Source of the DNA: Isoetes taiwanensis
Taxonomy: Eukaryota; Streptophyta; Lycopodiopsida; Isoetales; Isoetaceae
Direction: 5' to 3'
Length of the DNA: 64,000 nt
Assembly: GCA_021234155.1 (NCBI GenBank)
Contig: JAJEKV010000109.1
Span: forward strand, 776,252-840,251
Of this stretch, positions 43,441 through 55,564 are shown in pieces; the stretch's first letter is position 1; every line of letters begins with the position of its first letter. The position numbers were made by a program, and so were the translations under genes. The notes under the pieces were generated by a model. It saw only the letters and a program-made list of their open reading frames with translations. It did not search any database and was not told the origin of the DNA.

Positions 43441-44700
43441 GTATATTTTCGGGCCAATTCCCAGGTTCCTCTAGCATTTGTCTGTATAGCAGAGTATTTG
43501 AGGAGGTTTGAACTGACAACAATCTTAAGAAAGAAAGAAGCATTGCATATAGTGCTTTTATAAGAAATTTTATGTTGCTCCAATATTTATTCAAAGCCAT
43601 TTTATGCTACGGATGCTTCCATGGGAATCAGCTTCTGGTGACATTGCACAACAAGTATTGTTTTGATATGTTCAACGCTTATCTGTTTCCATATGTTGAT
43701 ATCTTTATAGAATACATTGTCTTCTTGATATTTATATCATGGCCAAAGTCACCAAATGTGCTATGAAATTGCTTCCAAGAAGAATAGTGGATGCTTTTGC
43801 TTCTCAGATCTTTTGCTCCCATTCTATGTGCATGTAATCAAGCCCTTCTGAAACTCCTAATACTCTATTGTAGAAGTGCCAAAGAAGTAGCTATTCAAGC
43901 TACCATTGGATGTGTAATCATAAACCAAAAGCAACTTACCCTTTGTATGGCACATGCTTAAAATATTGAGGTGCCTCAGATGGCTTATCATAGAAAGCGA
44001 TTGCAGCTTTGAAAGAGCACTTTCACAACTACTGTATTACCATCTGGCACGAACCTTTTATAAGCTTTTCCAAAATCTTCCTTTCCCAATCATCTCTCCC
44101 ATGCCCAAAATTAGTGGATATTGTCAATTACATGTATGTGAATCTGGTGGAGTAGGCACCAAAGCTGTTACTTGGAGTCTTCTAGTTTCCAATTTGTTGC
44201 TTTCTTACTTTTGTAGCATAGCCATCCTAGAGCTAGCAATGAATTGCAAATGAGTGCAGCACAAAGGGCAACACTAGCGCATGCATGTTTTTTCTTCTAT
44301 ACATCTTGCATAATAGGTGTTAAAGCTCTAGGAGAGCTTGGCCCAATAGGGCCAATTGCGGTTGAGATACTGGGATTTGGGATGTTTAACATCCAAGAAT
44401 ACGACCTATGCTCAAAGTAGTTATCTACTGTTGCAGCATACAATTTCATATACATCGCTTCCGGATTCACTTTGTTGAGGTCCATTTTGAATTATAGATG
44501 GTTTTGTAATATTTATTGACAATTTGACTCCTCACAGACGAATGTTGGCAGATGATTTACCACGAAAAACATGCGCAAAATTCCACCTTTCGACATGCCA
44601 TTGCATCATGTTTTGCCGCTTTTTAAGGTGTGTAAGATTATTAAGAAGCCCGAGAAAACCTTCATTGTTGTTTGCAGGGGAGGCTGTATTATTGGGGTCA
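43441..44700. other. AT-rich sequence without convincing gene
   Basis: A minus-strand frame at 44485-44297 (MDLNKVNPEAMYMKLYAATV) is protein-like but short and unlinked. Nothing else stands out. Confidence 0.35.
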
Positions 44701-44721
44701 TAGTAAGGGTCGTTGCATCTC

Positions 44722-46220
44722 CTAGTGGATAGTAATATACGTGCGATCTTGGACGATATATTGTTCTGTCTCGTATATCATAGCTGTCAGGGGTGTGTTC
44801 GCCCGCACCCTAAATTCCTGTCTATGCCATTGTCTAAGGATCCCTTCTTGCTTGTCCCATTTCTTATCTGCTAAGCCGGATCCCCATGCCTCAGCCCCAT
44901 ATAGTTGTGTCGACACAACCACTGAATTGAATAGATAGCACTTGACCTCCCAGTCAATTATTCTGCTTTTATTACATAATTTTTTCATACTGAAATAACT
45001 CCCAACGGCTGACTGGAACCTGGCATCCGCGCCTTTGGCCCATTTTTCCATGTTGCGTGCATCATATCCCAGATACTTGTATTCTGCTGATTCCTCCAAT
45101 TCTGTCTCCATATGCCTGAAGGGTCTGTGTCTGTTCCTGTTACCGAATATAACTATTTTGGTCTTCATGAGGTTCAAAGTTAACCCTGTTCCCTCGCAGA
45201 AGATCTCCAGGAGCCTTAATAACCTGTGCATCCCCTTATTTTTTGTAGCCATCATGCTTAGATCATCAGCATATAGTATAATGGGTACCCTGGTGTCTCC
45301 TAGTGTATGGGCGTCCGTATCCCCTTGTTGCTCTGCTATGAAACCTTGTAATGCATCTATGTATATACTGAACAATGTCGGGGACAAAGGGCACCCCTGT
45401 TTAACTCATGTATCATAATATATCGCCTGCCCTTCCTGTTCCATTTTTGCATACACTCTATGATATAATCATGCAATTAATCCTACCATGTCTTCTGGGG
45501 CTTGCATATCTATTAATCTCTGTAGGAGCTTTTCCCTTGGGACGGTGTCAAATGCTTTTCTAAAATCCACAAAATAACATATTATCTTCTTTCCCTTTGA
45601 TATGTTATGCTTTATTAGTTCCAGAGGGTTACCAGATGATCTGTGGTTGAGTGCTCCGGTCTGAAGCCTGCCTGTCCTTGTGCCCTCAAGTTTCATGTTT
45701 CTGCCCATTGTTTCAATCTGTTGTCCAGTACCTTCCCGAACCATTTCGCGAAGATAGAGCTCACCATTATCGTCTTATAGTTCCCAGGTTATTCCCTGCT
45801 CCCCCCTTTGTGTAGCGGTATTACCCTATTGTATGCCCATCTATATGGGAGCCCTGTGTGGACTATGCCATTGAAAATGTCAGTAACCTATTTCCCAATT
45901 ATTGTATCCGTACATTTTAGTAATTCTATAATGAGGCCGTATAGATCTGGGGCTTTGTTATTGGCCATCCTGTTTAGCGCTATCATTACTTCCCGCATAC
46001 TGAAGCACGGTTTATCCATCTCCTGTAGAGCGGGTATTGGCATTGGTGATGCCCCCGTCTTATAGAGTTTCTCAAGGTATTTCTCCCATCCAGCTGCTCC
46101 GATATCATTCGGCGTATTCTCGGGTTTCCTATTCCCTCCTCCTTTTAATTTAAATCCCTTCCAGAAATTCTTGGGTTGTTGTTTTAGCATTTTGGCCAAA
46201 CCCCATTGGTGTTGTATCAA
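44722..46220 (-). pseudogene. LINE C reverse transcriptase, broken
   Basis: Frame 46220-45888 holds the linker before the fingers (MREVMIALNRMANNKAPDLY). Frame 45744-45469 contains YFVDFRKAFDTVPREKLLQR (motif A). Frame 45387-44722 contains SPTLFSIYIDALQGF, PIILYADDLSMMATKNK (motif C, YADD intact), LTLNLMKTKIVIFGN and AEYKYLGYDARN. Catalytic Asp residues are conserved but the three frames are not joined. Confidence 0.92.
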
Positions 46221-46229
46221 GTTTTTGTT

Positions 46230-47250
46230 TCATTTCGATTTCAACATCCTTAGGTATGCGGCCCTTTCTGTTTGATATGTATCCTTGCCTATGTGCGCTC
46301 TTACTCTTCTTTTTTGTTCTCTGCATTCTTCGTCATACCATACAGAGGCCTTCATTGCATTGCACCTCCTGGGTCTCTTGCGTTTTCCAAAGACCTCCGT
46401 TGCCACCTTCACCACTATGTCGTTAAGCATGTTCCCATTCTTGCCTGCTCTATGTTTTCCCCACGCCCAATTTCCCATTTCTGCTCTGATATTTCGCGTG
46501 AAAGTATCTGCATACCTATTCTGGAATCGTATTTTCATTTTCGTGTCATTTTCTTTCTGTGTCCTATCAGCATGAGCTTGCCCGCTCCATTTGAGCGTTA
46601 ACTGGATGGGTCTGTGACTCTCCCTCTTCCTAGTCGGCCATTCCAATAGCGTGAGGCTTGAGATGCTTGCCGTTGCTTGGTCATTCAGTATCACATAATC
46701 TACTATGCTTTTCCCGTGGACATTTTGACTCGTGAAATTCCCTGATCCATGCCATCTTTGCGTCCCATTGGCTATAATGACCCCTATCGCTATAAATATT
46801 TCCAACAGTAATTCACCTGGCATTGATCTCTGCCTTGTCTTCTGTACTTCTTCTCCAATCCTGTGATCTCGCAGTATGTGTCCATTGCCCATTTTCTTCG
46901 TTTATGTTCGTGATTTGTGCTTGCTCCTGACCCATTGTGGCATTCAGGTCTCCTATTAGAATCATAGGTCCCTGGTCCTTCCATTTCATCATACTCTCCC
47001 CAAGGTCCAGCAATTCTAATTTGTCACTACTTGGCAGGTAATACGCTATGATCCAGATTAAATATTTTTTGAGTTGTCGGCTACACTCTCTTTCACATAA
47101 CAGGCTAGGCCTGCACTCCCTCTTCCTATCTTAAAATCCTTATCTTTCCAACATGTGAATAGCTGGTACCCCTCTTCCTCTGGCAACCACTTGATATTGT
47201 GTTTCCATGTCTCTATCAGACATATTATGTCGCAGTTGTGAGCTCCCTCG
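46230..47250 (-). pseudogene. LINE C APE-type endonuclease, broken
   Basis: This would nick the target DNA to prime reverse transcription. It contains PMILIGDLNATMGQEQ with the catalytic GDxN, and later GKSIVDYVILNDQATASI and ESHRPIQLTLKW, the end of the endonuclease fold where relatives have SDHRP. The linker to reverse transcriptase follows (KASVWYDEECREQKRRVRAH). At least two frame changes occur. Confidence 0.88.
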
Positions 47251-47399
47251 AGTCTCTCTCCATCATCCCATGGGTATCCTGTGCAATTCCAATGCCATAT
47301 TGTCAGCGTCTTTCCCCCCGAGGTTGTTCCTTTGGGGTCTCTGTGTGTTCCGTCTCGTTGGATGTTCTTCTGGGTCGTCCCCTGATTTTTGTGATCGAA

Positions 47400-48380
47400 G
47401 TTGGGCCCATGCTTCCGATTTGGGGCATTCGATCTTCATCGACCCCGTTTCCGCTTTTTCCGGGCTGTATCGCTTCTAGAGCCCTCTCCATCGGTGCTCC
47501 CCCCAAAGCTCCCCCATCCTGTCCTTGTGCCATGACCGTCAAGGGGTTGATATCCTCCCTCTCCAATTCTTTTGACTTTATGGCATCCGGTCTCTCCATG
47601 TTCTGCTCCTGTCCCCGGAGTGTCTGATCCCTGATCCGTTTGTGCACACTTTTCCATTTCTGACTCCCGCATGTATCCCTGCCTGGTTCAATTCCCTGGC
47701 TCTGGCCAATTCCCTGTGTAGCCCCTGACATTGCATGACCGTTAGTGCTTCTTGCACCTTGATTCCATTCCTTAGTCTGAATCCCATGCGCAGTATCTGT
47801 TCCTTGGCAGTCATGTCTCTGAGTGTCAGGTTTATGTGCCTCGCCCGAGCCCTCCGTTGGCCTAATCGTACTGCTTTGACGATTATGCTCCGGTGTTCTT
47901 TGAAAACTGTCTCTATTATCTCTGCAGTAACTCGATATGTGTCTTTGTTAGGTTCCTCTGCTACCCCTATCAGTCTAACGTCATGCTTAATCCTATTCTG
48001 CTCCTCAAATTCCATGATTATGCAGCTTTATTCTATCAAATGATTCCCATGCATCTAACTCAACATTCGTTTTTTCTAACTCAACCAACCACTGTATGAT
48101 TTTAGCCTTTTCTTCTTCAATCTCGTTTATCCTCCGTTGCATCTCCTCGCTCGTCCTCTCGACCACTTCAATCCTTATATCCATGCTAGAGATGGCTATC
48201 TTGTTGCGATTGGCCGTCTCGGCCAGTGTGTTGAGTGCATCCATGCTTGGGATTCTAGCTTCTAGCTGCTTGTTCATCTGAGCCAGGAAGTCTTTGAGGT
48301 CCTGTTGGCTCACTAACGCTCTTGCCGTATCTGCCTTCTTTTGTTGGCTGAGGCCGGTGTGATCCGCCATCGATCCCTGG
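47400..48380 (-). pseudogene. LINE C ORF1: coiled coil plus RNA-binding region, frameshifted
   Basis: The likely start is MADHTGLSQQKKADTARALV at about 48370. A heptad-rich stretch follows (EMQRRINEIEEEKAKIIQWL). After a frame change near 48010 come IKHDVRLIGVAEEPNKDTYR, VTAEIIETVFKEH and ILRMGFRLRNGIKV, fitting the RRM and C-terminal parts of L1-type ORF1 proteins, which bind element RNA. The 3' part (47731-47303) is hydrophilic and low-complexity. Coiled coil then RRM is the standard layout. Confidence 0.82.
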
Positions 48381-48429
48381 GTACAGTATGCAGTGACGAT
48401 TCTCGTCTGGGTGACTGTGATGAAACTCT

Positions 48430-48720
48430 TCTTCTGATGAAACATCTTGACGCATTATCCATGTTCTGTGCTCAAACAGATATGCAGGTAAACCTAGATA
48501 AAACAAAAGTCATGGTCGTAGGGGCTCTTAAACAGGACTTCCAGTTTCAATATAATGGGGAATATGTACAGAAGTGTGACTCTTACAAATACTTAGGGCT
48601 GCTTATTCACAGAAATCATAGGTGGAATGCATGTATATCACAAAGGATTGAAGGAGGCCTGAAAGCTTTATATGCGTTGCAAAGCCTCTGTAGACGGGTC
48701 CACTTATGGTCATAGCCTGT
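48430..48720 (+). pseudogene. LINE reverse transcriptase thumb region
   Basis: LLLMKHLDALSMFCAQTDMQ, then VNLDKTKVMVVGAL and CDSYKYLGLLIHRNHRW, match the region following the catalytic core in the other LINEs of this window. The frame stops after RRVHLWS at 48715. Confidence 0.88.
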
Positions 48721-48838
48721 GAAGGTAAAACTCTATTTTGTGTTGGTGCAATCTGCAGTTCTATACAACAGTGAGGTATGGGGGCCTAGTTTGCCCAAAG
48801 GACTATAGGAAGGCATTGAACAGGTACTCAAGAAGTTT

Positions 48839-49609
48839 TTGCAGATGGAACTGGGAGTAAAAGCACAAGTTCCCTATCCTATGATGATAGCAGAAAGTGG
48901 CCTTATGCCGATGGAGGGAGAAGCCATGGTGAGCTGCATTACATATATGAAGAAGATACAGCAACAAGACATTACTAGACTTCCACATCGTGCAATGCAG
49001 GCCAGCGTTGATAACGGGTGGTTTCGAGATGCTAAGAAATGGCTGGGTAGATGGAATGTCTCTTTTGAAGATGCAATGATTTATGATGGAGACATCAGAA
49101 AACTAGTCAAACAAAAGATGACTGAAAAGTTATGGCTAAATCCACCTACCAAGATGAACACATATCGGCAGATGATAAATCCAAAGCTTACACAGGCTGT
49201 ACATTTACAAATGGACATCTCGATTAGCAAAAGGCATGCGATATGTCGGATGCGTCTCAGCTCGCATAGATTGGGTATTGAAGTAGGAAGCTGGAAGAGA
49301 ATCCCTCGAGAGCTGCACACATGTAAGATATGTGGTACTGGATATGTTGAAGACGAAGATCATGTACTGCTACACTGTCCTGCATATGCGATGATCAGAG
49401 CCAGATATGGTATTGAGGCAAAAACTCTAATACAATTATTTGCATTAAATGCCAATGTAATTGGATCTTTTATCATAGAGGTAGTGCAATATAGAGATAC
49501 ATATAAAGATCATTTTCAGATTCTATTAGATGAACATGAGAGTGAATCTGATTGGAGTAAGGAGTATGTGGAAGCCAGTGATATGGACTTCCCAGAATAC
49601 GTGTTGTAA
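48839..49609 (+). pseudogene. LINE ORF2 C-terminal region with CCHC zinc motif
   Basis: A 256-residue open frame, the longest uninterrupted LINE frame on the plus strand. It contains LGVKAQVPYPMMIAESGLMP early, a helical middle and, at about residues 162-185, CKICGTGYVEDEDHVLLHC, a CxxC...HxxxxC zinc-binding cluster. The homologous cluster in the LINE at 56794 is CTFCDLRQVEDENHVLLVC. The function of this domain is target or RNA recognition by inference. It lacks the catalytic part, so it is a relic even though it is open. Confidence 0.88.
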
Positions 49610-49689
49610 CTGTTAAGTTATCGTCTACGAGACCTATGAGGTCTCCATGGATGTAATACATTTCATTTCTCTTCCATATAATATATTCC

Positions 49690-50560
49690 GTCTCTAAAAC
49701 AGTCTCTTAATTAAAAACCCCCATGATTCATAATTTAAATTTGAAATGGCCATAATTAATAATTATTCTGCCCACCTCTACATATTATTCGATTTATCGT
49801 TTGGGTCCCGTCGTCCATTATGCGTGTAGACGGGTATTTAGTATTTCTTAGTCTGACCATGAGGATAGGAACGATAGGTTTTACCTTACCGTTCCCGCTG
49901 GTTGGCCGAGGGTGACCCTCTCTGTACCAAAACAATATTCGGTAGTTACCTACCAGGATGTTATATTATTTTCTTTACGTTGTTATTCAGTCATTTTGGT
50001 GATCCAGGTACCAGGTAGAGAGTCGCGCCCTCGCTATACTGGCCTACGGCGGGGTTATACCCCTCAGTCCGTAGCGTATCCCAGTCTCCTTTTTGACGAC
50101 CTTATACTTACATTTACATTGCATTCTTTCATGTTGACTTGTATTATATGTCGCCCATATTTTCTGTGTTCGTGACGATTTCGAGTTTATGGTGGTTCGG
50201 ATTACCAGTTGGTGGGTCTAGCCCTCGCTATCCTGGTGTACGGCGGAGGCTGGGCCTCTCTGTCCCGTATCTAATTCCGTCCGCCTTTTACTCAGATGCT
50301 ATTGCTCTTTTCTCTCCTCTGTTCAGTTCCAGTCTCTACGGGTTTCCCTATTGTGTTGCCTTGTATCCCCCTTTTTTCCACCTGTAAACTTCGTATGCCG
50401 TCCCATCTCCGCCTTCCCTATTATGTTGTCTTATGTCCCCCTTGTATTCGCCACCTTCATCCTTCGTGTCACGTCTTCATGTTGCCCACGCCTGTGCTTA
50501 TTACTCTCGTCCGCGGGTGACACCCTTGATTTTGTAGCTCGTCGACTATCTCTTTGCTAG
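49690..50560. repeat. Diverged tandem repeat in pyrimidine-rich DNA
   Basis: GCCCTCGCTATACTGGCCTACGGCGG at 50027 and GCCCTCGCTATCCTGGTGTACGGCGG at 50221 start related units about 190 bp apart, each followed by a CAGTCCGTAGCGTATC-like or CTGTCCCGTATCTA-like segment. A weaker third unit may lie near 49890. It is non-coding. Confidence 0.65.
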
Positions 50561-51009
50561 AAGAGGTTTCCCACCTACTTATCTATTCCTGTTACATTTC
50601 TGCTCGCCATTATACTACTCGTATTTCCTATAACTCCCAGATTTCCATAACTTGTGTAGTTTAAGTAATTCTTATTCAGGTTCAATACAAATACGATACC
50701 ATTCCCAGAATTTTAGCTCACTTGCATATTTGAGATGAATCATATTTGGAAGCATATAGAAATATAAATACAGTTCCATTCCCGGGTCTTTGTGCCCAAG
50801 GGGATGGATTCAGAGAACTATTTGTGGAAGTTTATATCATTTCCAATACTGAGAGGGCTTACCCAGATATAATCAGAGGTAGGATCAAGATAAATACAAA
50901 ATAACACAAGACCAGTGATAGAAAACAAGGTATAAATGAAAATAAAGACAAAATGAAAACATAATAAAACAAAATGTCGGGATGCCCCCGTTGCCTTCCA
51001 CACTTCATG

Positions 51010-51590
51010 CTTCCTTAGAGTTCATGCGCTCCTCAATTTCTTCTACCTGCCTACCCTTTTCTTTGTCGAAGCCTCCCCGCCTGTTTTGCTTTTCTCCGAA
51101 TTCCTTGCCAGTAGTGCTCGGCATATATACTCAGTCGGATTTTTTTCATAGCAGATAACACATATCTTCCCAAAATCTCCCACCAGCAAGTCATGTTGAT
51201 AGTTGGCAGATTTTTGGATTGATGCATTCAACTGTAACCAATTAAAGCACGTCATCACTCGCTCCTTATCTCGCCTCCTAACCGTGTCATTTCTGCCAGC
51301 TAGAACCCCCATTACTTCCAACAGCTTGAGACTGTAGCCTGCATCCTTCATAATATGTGCATGATGGATCCGGTCACAGAACAAACAGTGTACCCAGCCG
51401 CAATTCAGGTAGGACGAAAGCCCTTTCTCTAAGCAGAGACAGTCTTCCTCACATATGCACTAGGACCTCATCCTCCAGCTCCAGATTCCATGGAACTGTG
51501 AGGTTTCCTGGGTTCCCTGGTCTCGATCGCTTCTTTGATGTTGTTTCTGGCTCCGCCTGCGCTTCTATTACCTTCTTACCTCTGTCCATA
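51010..51590 (-). pseudogene. Unrecognised ORF with a Cys/His cluster
   Basis: On the minus strand from Met at about 51590: MDRGKKVIEAQAEPETTSKK, then a proline-rich part and LTVPWNLELEDEVLVHM. A frame change follows, then LNCGWVHCLFCDRIHHAHIM, HDLLVGDFGKICVICYEKNP and a basic end. The C, C, H, H spacing in WVHCLFCDRIHHAH could bind zinc and ICVICYEK adds a second CxxC. I do not know the family. Surrounding DNA is full of retroelements, so this may be an accessory ORF of one, but the window shows no linked polymerase. Confidence 0.45.
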
Positions 51591-51599
51591 TTGATCTGA

Positions 51600-52660
51600 G
51601 TGTGCTAGAACTGGAGTCGGAGTTGATATCTTCGAGGGCGCCTTCCTTTTGTTATCTGTAAGAACCCTAAAAGGAAAAACCTTCGAGGTTGGGATTTATA
51701 TTCTAATTGCTTTTTAAGGTTAGCCTCCCTTCTTCCCGCCCCCTTTTCCGGGTACGCCACCATTAATTATCAGTGTCTTGTCCTGTCCTGTCGTGGTATC
51801 TGATATTCATAATTTCATATCCGTGTATAATTAAGGTATCGTAGCCACTGCTGCTCTCTTACTGTTAGTACGTAACCTGATCCACTTCGTACATCTCCAG
51901 GATAATCATTAACAGCTACTCCTTTCGTACGTGTAATGCTCCACCGATTTATTGTTCCAGTCGTAGACCCTTATTTATTATGTCAGTTGTGCTAGTCACT
52001 GATTTCATTTATCTTGCTTAAAATGTCCTCCTTTGCTCGATCCTCCCGTCGGAGTTATAGCCTGGTGATGCGTATTCCATGCGACCCTGCAAATTGTTAG
52101 CCTTTCCAGGTCTGTTGTTACCTCTAGAACTTCTCACTCCTTTGCATTTTTGTCGTGTAACAGAAATCCTCTGATACGGGTCCTGTGCATCCATGTCCCA
52201 CTCACCCGCGTCCTATACTCCCCACTTCTGTTACTGTTCATGTACTTCCCCCATTTCTCATGCATCCCCATCTTTGGCTTCTTTCTAAGAATTAGGTTAG
52301 GCTACCTTTTACTCTCCTGTTAATGCGTTCGTACCGACACTAAAATTCAATTTTCAAAATTTTGCTGCTTGCCTCACCGGCATTCCATCCGCATTTTGAG
52401 TGTTTCTGGCGTAGTCTTTGCACTAGTTACTTGAGAAGCACTCATCAAGGATCTTCGTTCGACTCGCTTGTTATATATGAGAGTTGGAAATTACAATTGC
52501 AAATTATGTCAGGTTTGTACAAAAATACACTAGATCCATACATTGTTTAATCATACAGCGCTTTGTCCAGAATGAGATCTGGGAGTCCTATCTATACCCT
52601 GATTTATATGTTAATTAAACATTAAAGATATAATAAGATCAATCCTCGAGCGGAATTATA
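51600..52660. other. Pyrimidine-rich sequence without recognised gene
   Basis: On the minus strand this is purine-rich, like a leader or intron between the two unrecognised ORFs. No splice model was found. Confidence 0.4.
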
Positions 52661-52676
52661 CTATACTATGATTCTT

Positions 52677-53170
52677 CTATGCTGGCCCTCCCTCCAGCCT
52701 TCTGCATTCGTTCTCCTTTATCATGTCTTCTAGCGTAAGGATGTAATCTGACTTGTTGCCGAAGATCGCCAAAAGGTTATGAAGCTCAGATGCAGAGTGT
52801 TGTGTCCTGTCCAGCAATAATAGCATATGTGCCTCTCTTTTCTGTTGGAATAGGTGATAGTTTGACTCGAAATGAGCTTTAAGATCATTGCTTACCCACA
52901 GATCTGTTTTCTTCAACATTATTTCCAGTGCCTTGCATCTGATTACCTCCTTTTTGAGCAACAACAGATAATCTACTAGCTCTTGTTTCCCCATTGCATC
53001 TTCATCCTTTTCTATCCCTCCTATGTGAGCTCCTACCTCTATCAGTCGGTGACACAACATTGAAACTCTGTGCTATGCCTCCTTTTAAAACTCTTAAGGA
53101 TTTCCATCTATTTAGTTCTTCCAATAGAGCCTCGGTTCGCGGCCGTTGCATGCGCAGTCCGTTCCCCCTT
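52677..53170 (-). CDS. Unrecognised helical ORF, possibly frameshifted at its start
   Basis: A 127-residue frame from Met 53060: MLCHRLIEVGAHIGGIEKDE, then KQELVDYLLLLKKEVIRCKA, YHLFQQKREAHMLLLLDRTQ, SASELHNLLAIFGNKSDYIL and a stop after ECRRLEGGPA. Upstream, another frame reads TEALLEELNRWKSLRVLKGG to about 53070, so one frameshift or an intron may join them. Leu/Lys/Glu-rich composition predicts alpha-helix throughout, perhaps coiled coil. There is no known domain. It shares strand with the ORF at 51010-51590. Confidence 0.45.
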
Positions 53171-53461
53171 GCTGGAGTCTCGTGATTACCATATTTATGT
53201 GCGGATCCCTGGCCTGACCAGCCTCCTCTACACTCTTTGATACCTCGTCCTCTCACGATTTGGGAGGGCTTGGACAATGCAAGATTGCTAAATGTTCCCA
53301 CGAAAAAACCCACGCTCCATAGAGCATACCAAAGTCGCGCATCACCCCTGAACCTGCACATCACCAGCAAAAATATCGAAAAAGCGAGGGGCTGGTCACG
53401 CGTGCCACGCGACAAAAAACAACATTTACAATAATATATACAATAAGGGAGAGTGGGTGGG

Positions 53462-54035
53462 AGTCAAGGGAACTGCTAGGAGAGGAGAAAACGCCGATGA
53501 GAAGTCGAAGAAGAACCTGCAAGAAATAGCGATCCCCAAATGAACCAGAGCCCTAGAAAATGCATGCAATGCATGCATGCATGCATGGAAAGATGCATGC
53601 TCGCCCATTCAAGAATACCGATCCGATGGCTCGGATCGATGACATTCTCGAATAAGGGCTTGCATGAAAACAGACAAAAGCTCCCGATAAAAAGAGAACT
53701 TCCTTATTAAAACGGGATCAAGGTTGAAGGTTGAAGGATGGCCAAAAAAGGGACAAGATCGGGAAAGAATATGTCACAATATGGAAAAAGACGCCAAACT
53801 GTCAAACCAAGCAGGGTGAAGCCCCTCCCCTACCTGGTACCAAAGAAAGAGGGTCAAGGGAACTTCTAATAGAGGAGAAAACGCCGATGAGAAGTCGAAG
53901 AAGAACCTGCAAGAAATAGAGATCCCCAAACGAACCAGAGTCCTAGAAAATGCATGTAACGTATGCATGCATGGGAAAGATGTATGCTCGCCCATTCGAG
54001 AATACCGATCCGATGGCTCGGATCGATGGCATAGT
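53462..54035. repeat. Direct repeat of about 190 bp, 390-bp step
   Basis: GAGGAGAAAACGCCGATGAG, AGTCGAAGAAGAACCTGC, CCTAGAAAATGCATG and CGATCCGATGGCTCGGATCG occur in the same order at 53482-53645 and 53872-54030. The last motif is a near-perfect palindrome. A (GCAT)n run lies inside the first copy. Confidence 0.93.
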
Positions 54036-54109
54036 AATATAATTGAGGCATGGAGTTTGTTGCCACAAGAAGTTTGAGCTAATGAATAAATACCTATACT
54101 CACAGTTAT

Positions 54110-54480
54110 CAAACGTCAGTTATATTATATGTTCATTTGATGATGTTTGTTTATCTTAGCAAAATTATATTGAATCATTGGGTTAGCAACACTATATTGA
54201 ATCATTGGGTTGAAGTGTTACTTTACCGTGGAATTTCCATGTAACCCAAAGTACTTACTTGCAATGCAACCATAACAACTGAAGCTCATAGCTAAAAAAA
54301 ATAATCCGCATGATTTTCAAGTTCATTCAACCTTGAAATGTGACATGGTTTCCATGATGGCACCTACAACTAAAATAAATAGTCTTCATTCCAACTTTTA
54401 GCATAAGCTTGTTAATAATTTTGTTTGGTCTATTTATGTCATGTATTACAAGACATGACAATACAAGTTATAGATTAAAT
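54110..54480. other. AT-rich sequence without recognised gene
   Basis: A short direct duplication, ATATTGAATCATTGGGTT, is seen at 54166 and 54191. Nothing else is recognised. Confidence 0.45.
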
Positions 54481-54481
54481 T

Positions 54482-54800
54482 GCCCTTCGGGGCTTTGTCT
54501 AGTGGCAGGACCTTAAATTGCCACACTCGAGATTACGGGTTCAAACCTGGCCAATATTGGTCTAGTAATGGGGACCTTAAAAATTCATTGCCCCGAGGTC
54601 ATGTATTCAATTAGACCAACCGGTCCTGTGGTAGAGACTTTAAACCTGCCATATGTACTCGATAATCACATACAAAGTAGCTCCTAGCATATCGCGCCTA
54701 TGTAGGAGATTGGCTTCCATGTGATATGTAGAATAAAGTGATGTAGAATGTACTCATGATGTGATGATGAATAGAATGATGTCCAATAAAAAAAAAAAAG
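54482..54800 (+). mobile_element. tRNA-derived SINE with poly-A end
   Basis: TTGTCTAGTGGCAGGACC (54495) resembles an A box and GGGTTCAAACC (54538) is a good B box. The body of about 240 bp ends in an A run at 54788-54800. Unlike the SINE at 40185 it lacks the family B LINE tail and ends in poly-A, so its partner should be an L1-type LINE. Confidence 0.78.
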
Positions 54801-55555
54801 TTATAGATTAAATTTACACTACTGTATCAGTAAGTCTCATAGCCACTGCGGTCTATTACCGTGTTTGTTTCAGTGAAATTACTTTATCATTATTGATATT
54901 TTATTTCACCTTTTGCATTTGCAGGTTTGCCTCTCATAATTGCAATTCATGGCACATTCTTATTTACATCTGAATCAAGGTGCACCTTGCATGTAGGAAG
55001 ACACATTGATGATCCAACACAATTTAACAAAGCGAGTTATTAGATTACCTAAACAGTCTATATAATGCTTCACTGACATAATAATGTATAATAAGAATGT
55101 TGAGTCAAGTTCCACTTTTTCTTTCTTTTGCATGGAAGAATTGCATCCATAGCAAAAATGTTTAAATACAGGTGTTATAGATACATGCCTTGCTTTTGTT
55201 CTAAAACCTCTTCTTGAGCAAATAACGTTTGAAGATTATAATGCTTCTTAAATATGTGTACAACATCAAGCGAACAATACAATATATGTTATGTTCATCA
55301 AAGAAGATATGATAGAGAACTTGAGTTCGTGATATCTCTATGTTTTGTGGCAATGCTCATCTCTCTTTATTCCACCTCAGGTATAGCCAGGTCTTATAAA
55401 GTTTTTCTACAAGTTCATGGTTGCTGCATAGAATCCTATTTATGCCTGGCAACGCCGGGACCTTACTAGTATTGTTTATTTGCCTCAAACAACCCTTTTT
55501 ATCCGCCATCATCTCCTTGTCTCCCATTCCTTTTCTTAGTCCCTTTTCAAATTAA
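54801..55555. other. AT-rich sequence without recognised gene
   Basis: Only background frames are seen. Confidence 0.4.
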
Positions 55556-55564
55556 CATTTGTAC

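Larger units (their letters stand above)
44700..48420 (-). mobile_element. LINE family C, ORF1 to reverse transcriptase, 3.7 kb
   Basis: On the minus strand the order is ORF1 (48380-47400), APE-type endonuclease (about 47250-46230) and reverse transcriptase (46220-44722). ORF2 ends without the zinc-finger C-terminus seen in the other LINEs, so the 3' end is truncated or replaced. The element is broken by many frameshifts. It lies head to head with a plus-strand LINE starting at about 48430. Confidence 0.9.
48430..49680 (+). mobile_element. 5'-truncated LINE, family D-like, plus strand
   Basis: It starts inside reverse transcriptase after the YADD motif and runs to an untranslated end, CGAGACCTATGAGGTCTCCA. 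The start coincides with the 5' end of the opposing LINE C, so one element may have inserted in the other and deleted its 5' part. Confidence 0.85.

Noticed and set aside
46272-46601. Plus-strand frames over the LINE C endonuclease
   Set aside because: They are shadows of the minus-strand LINE proteins.
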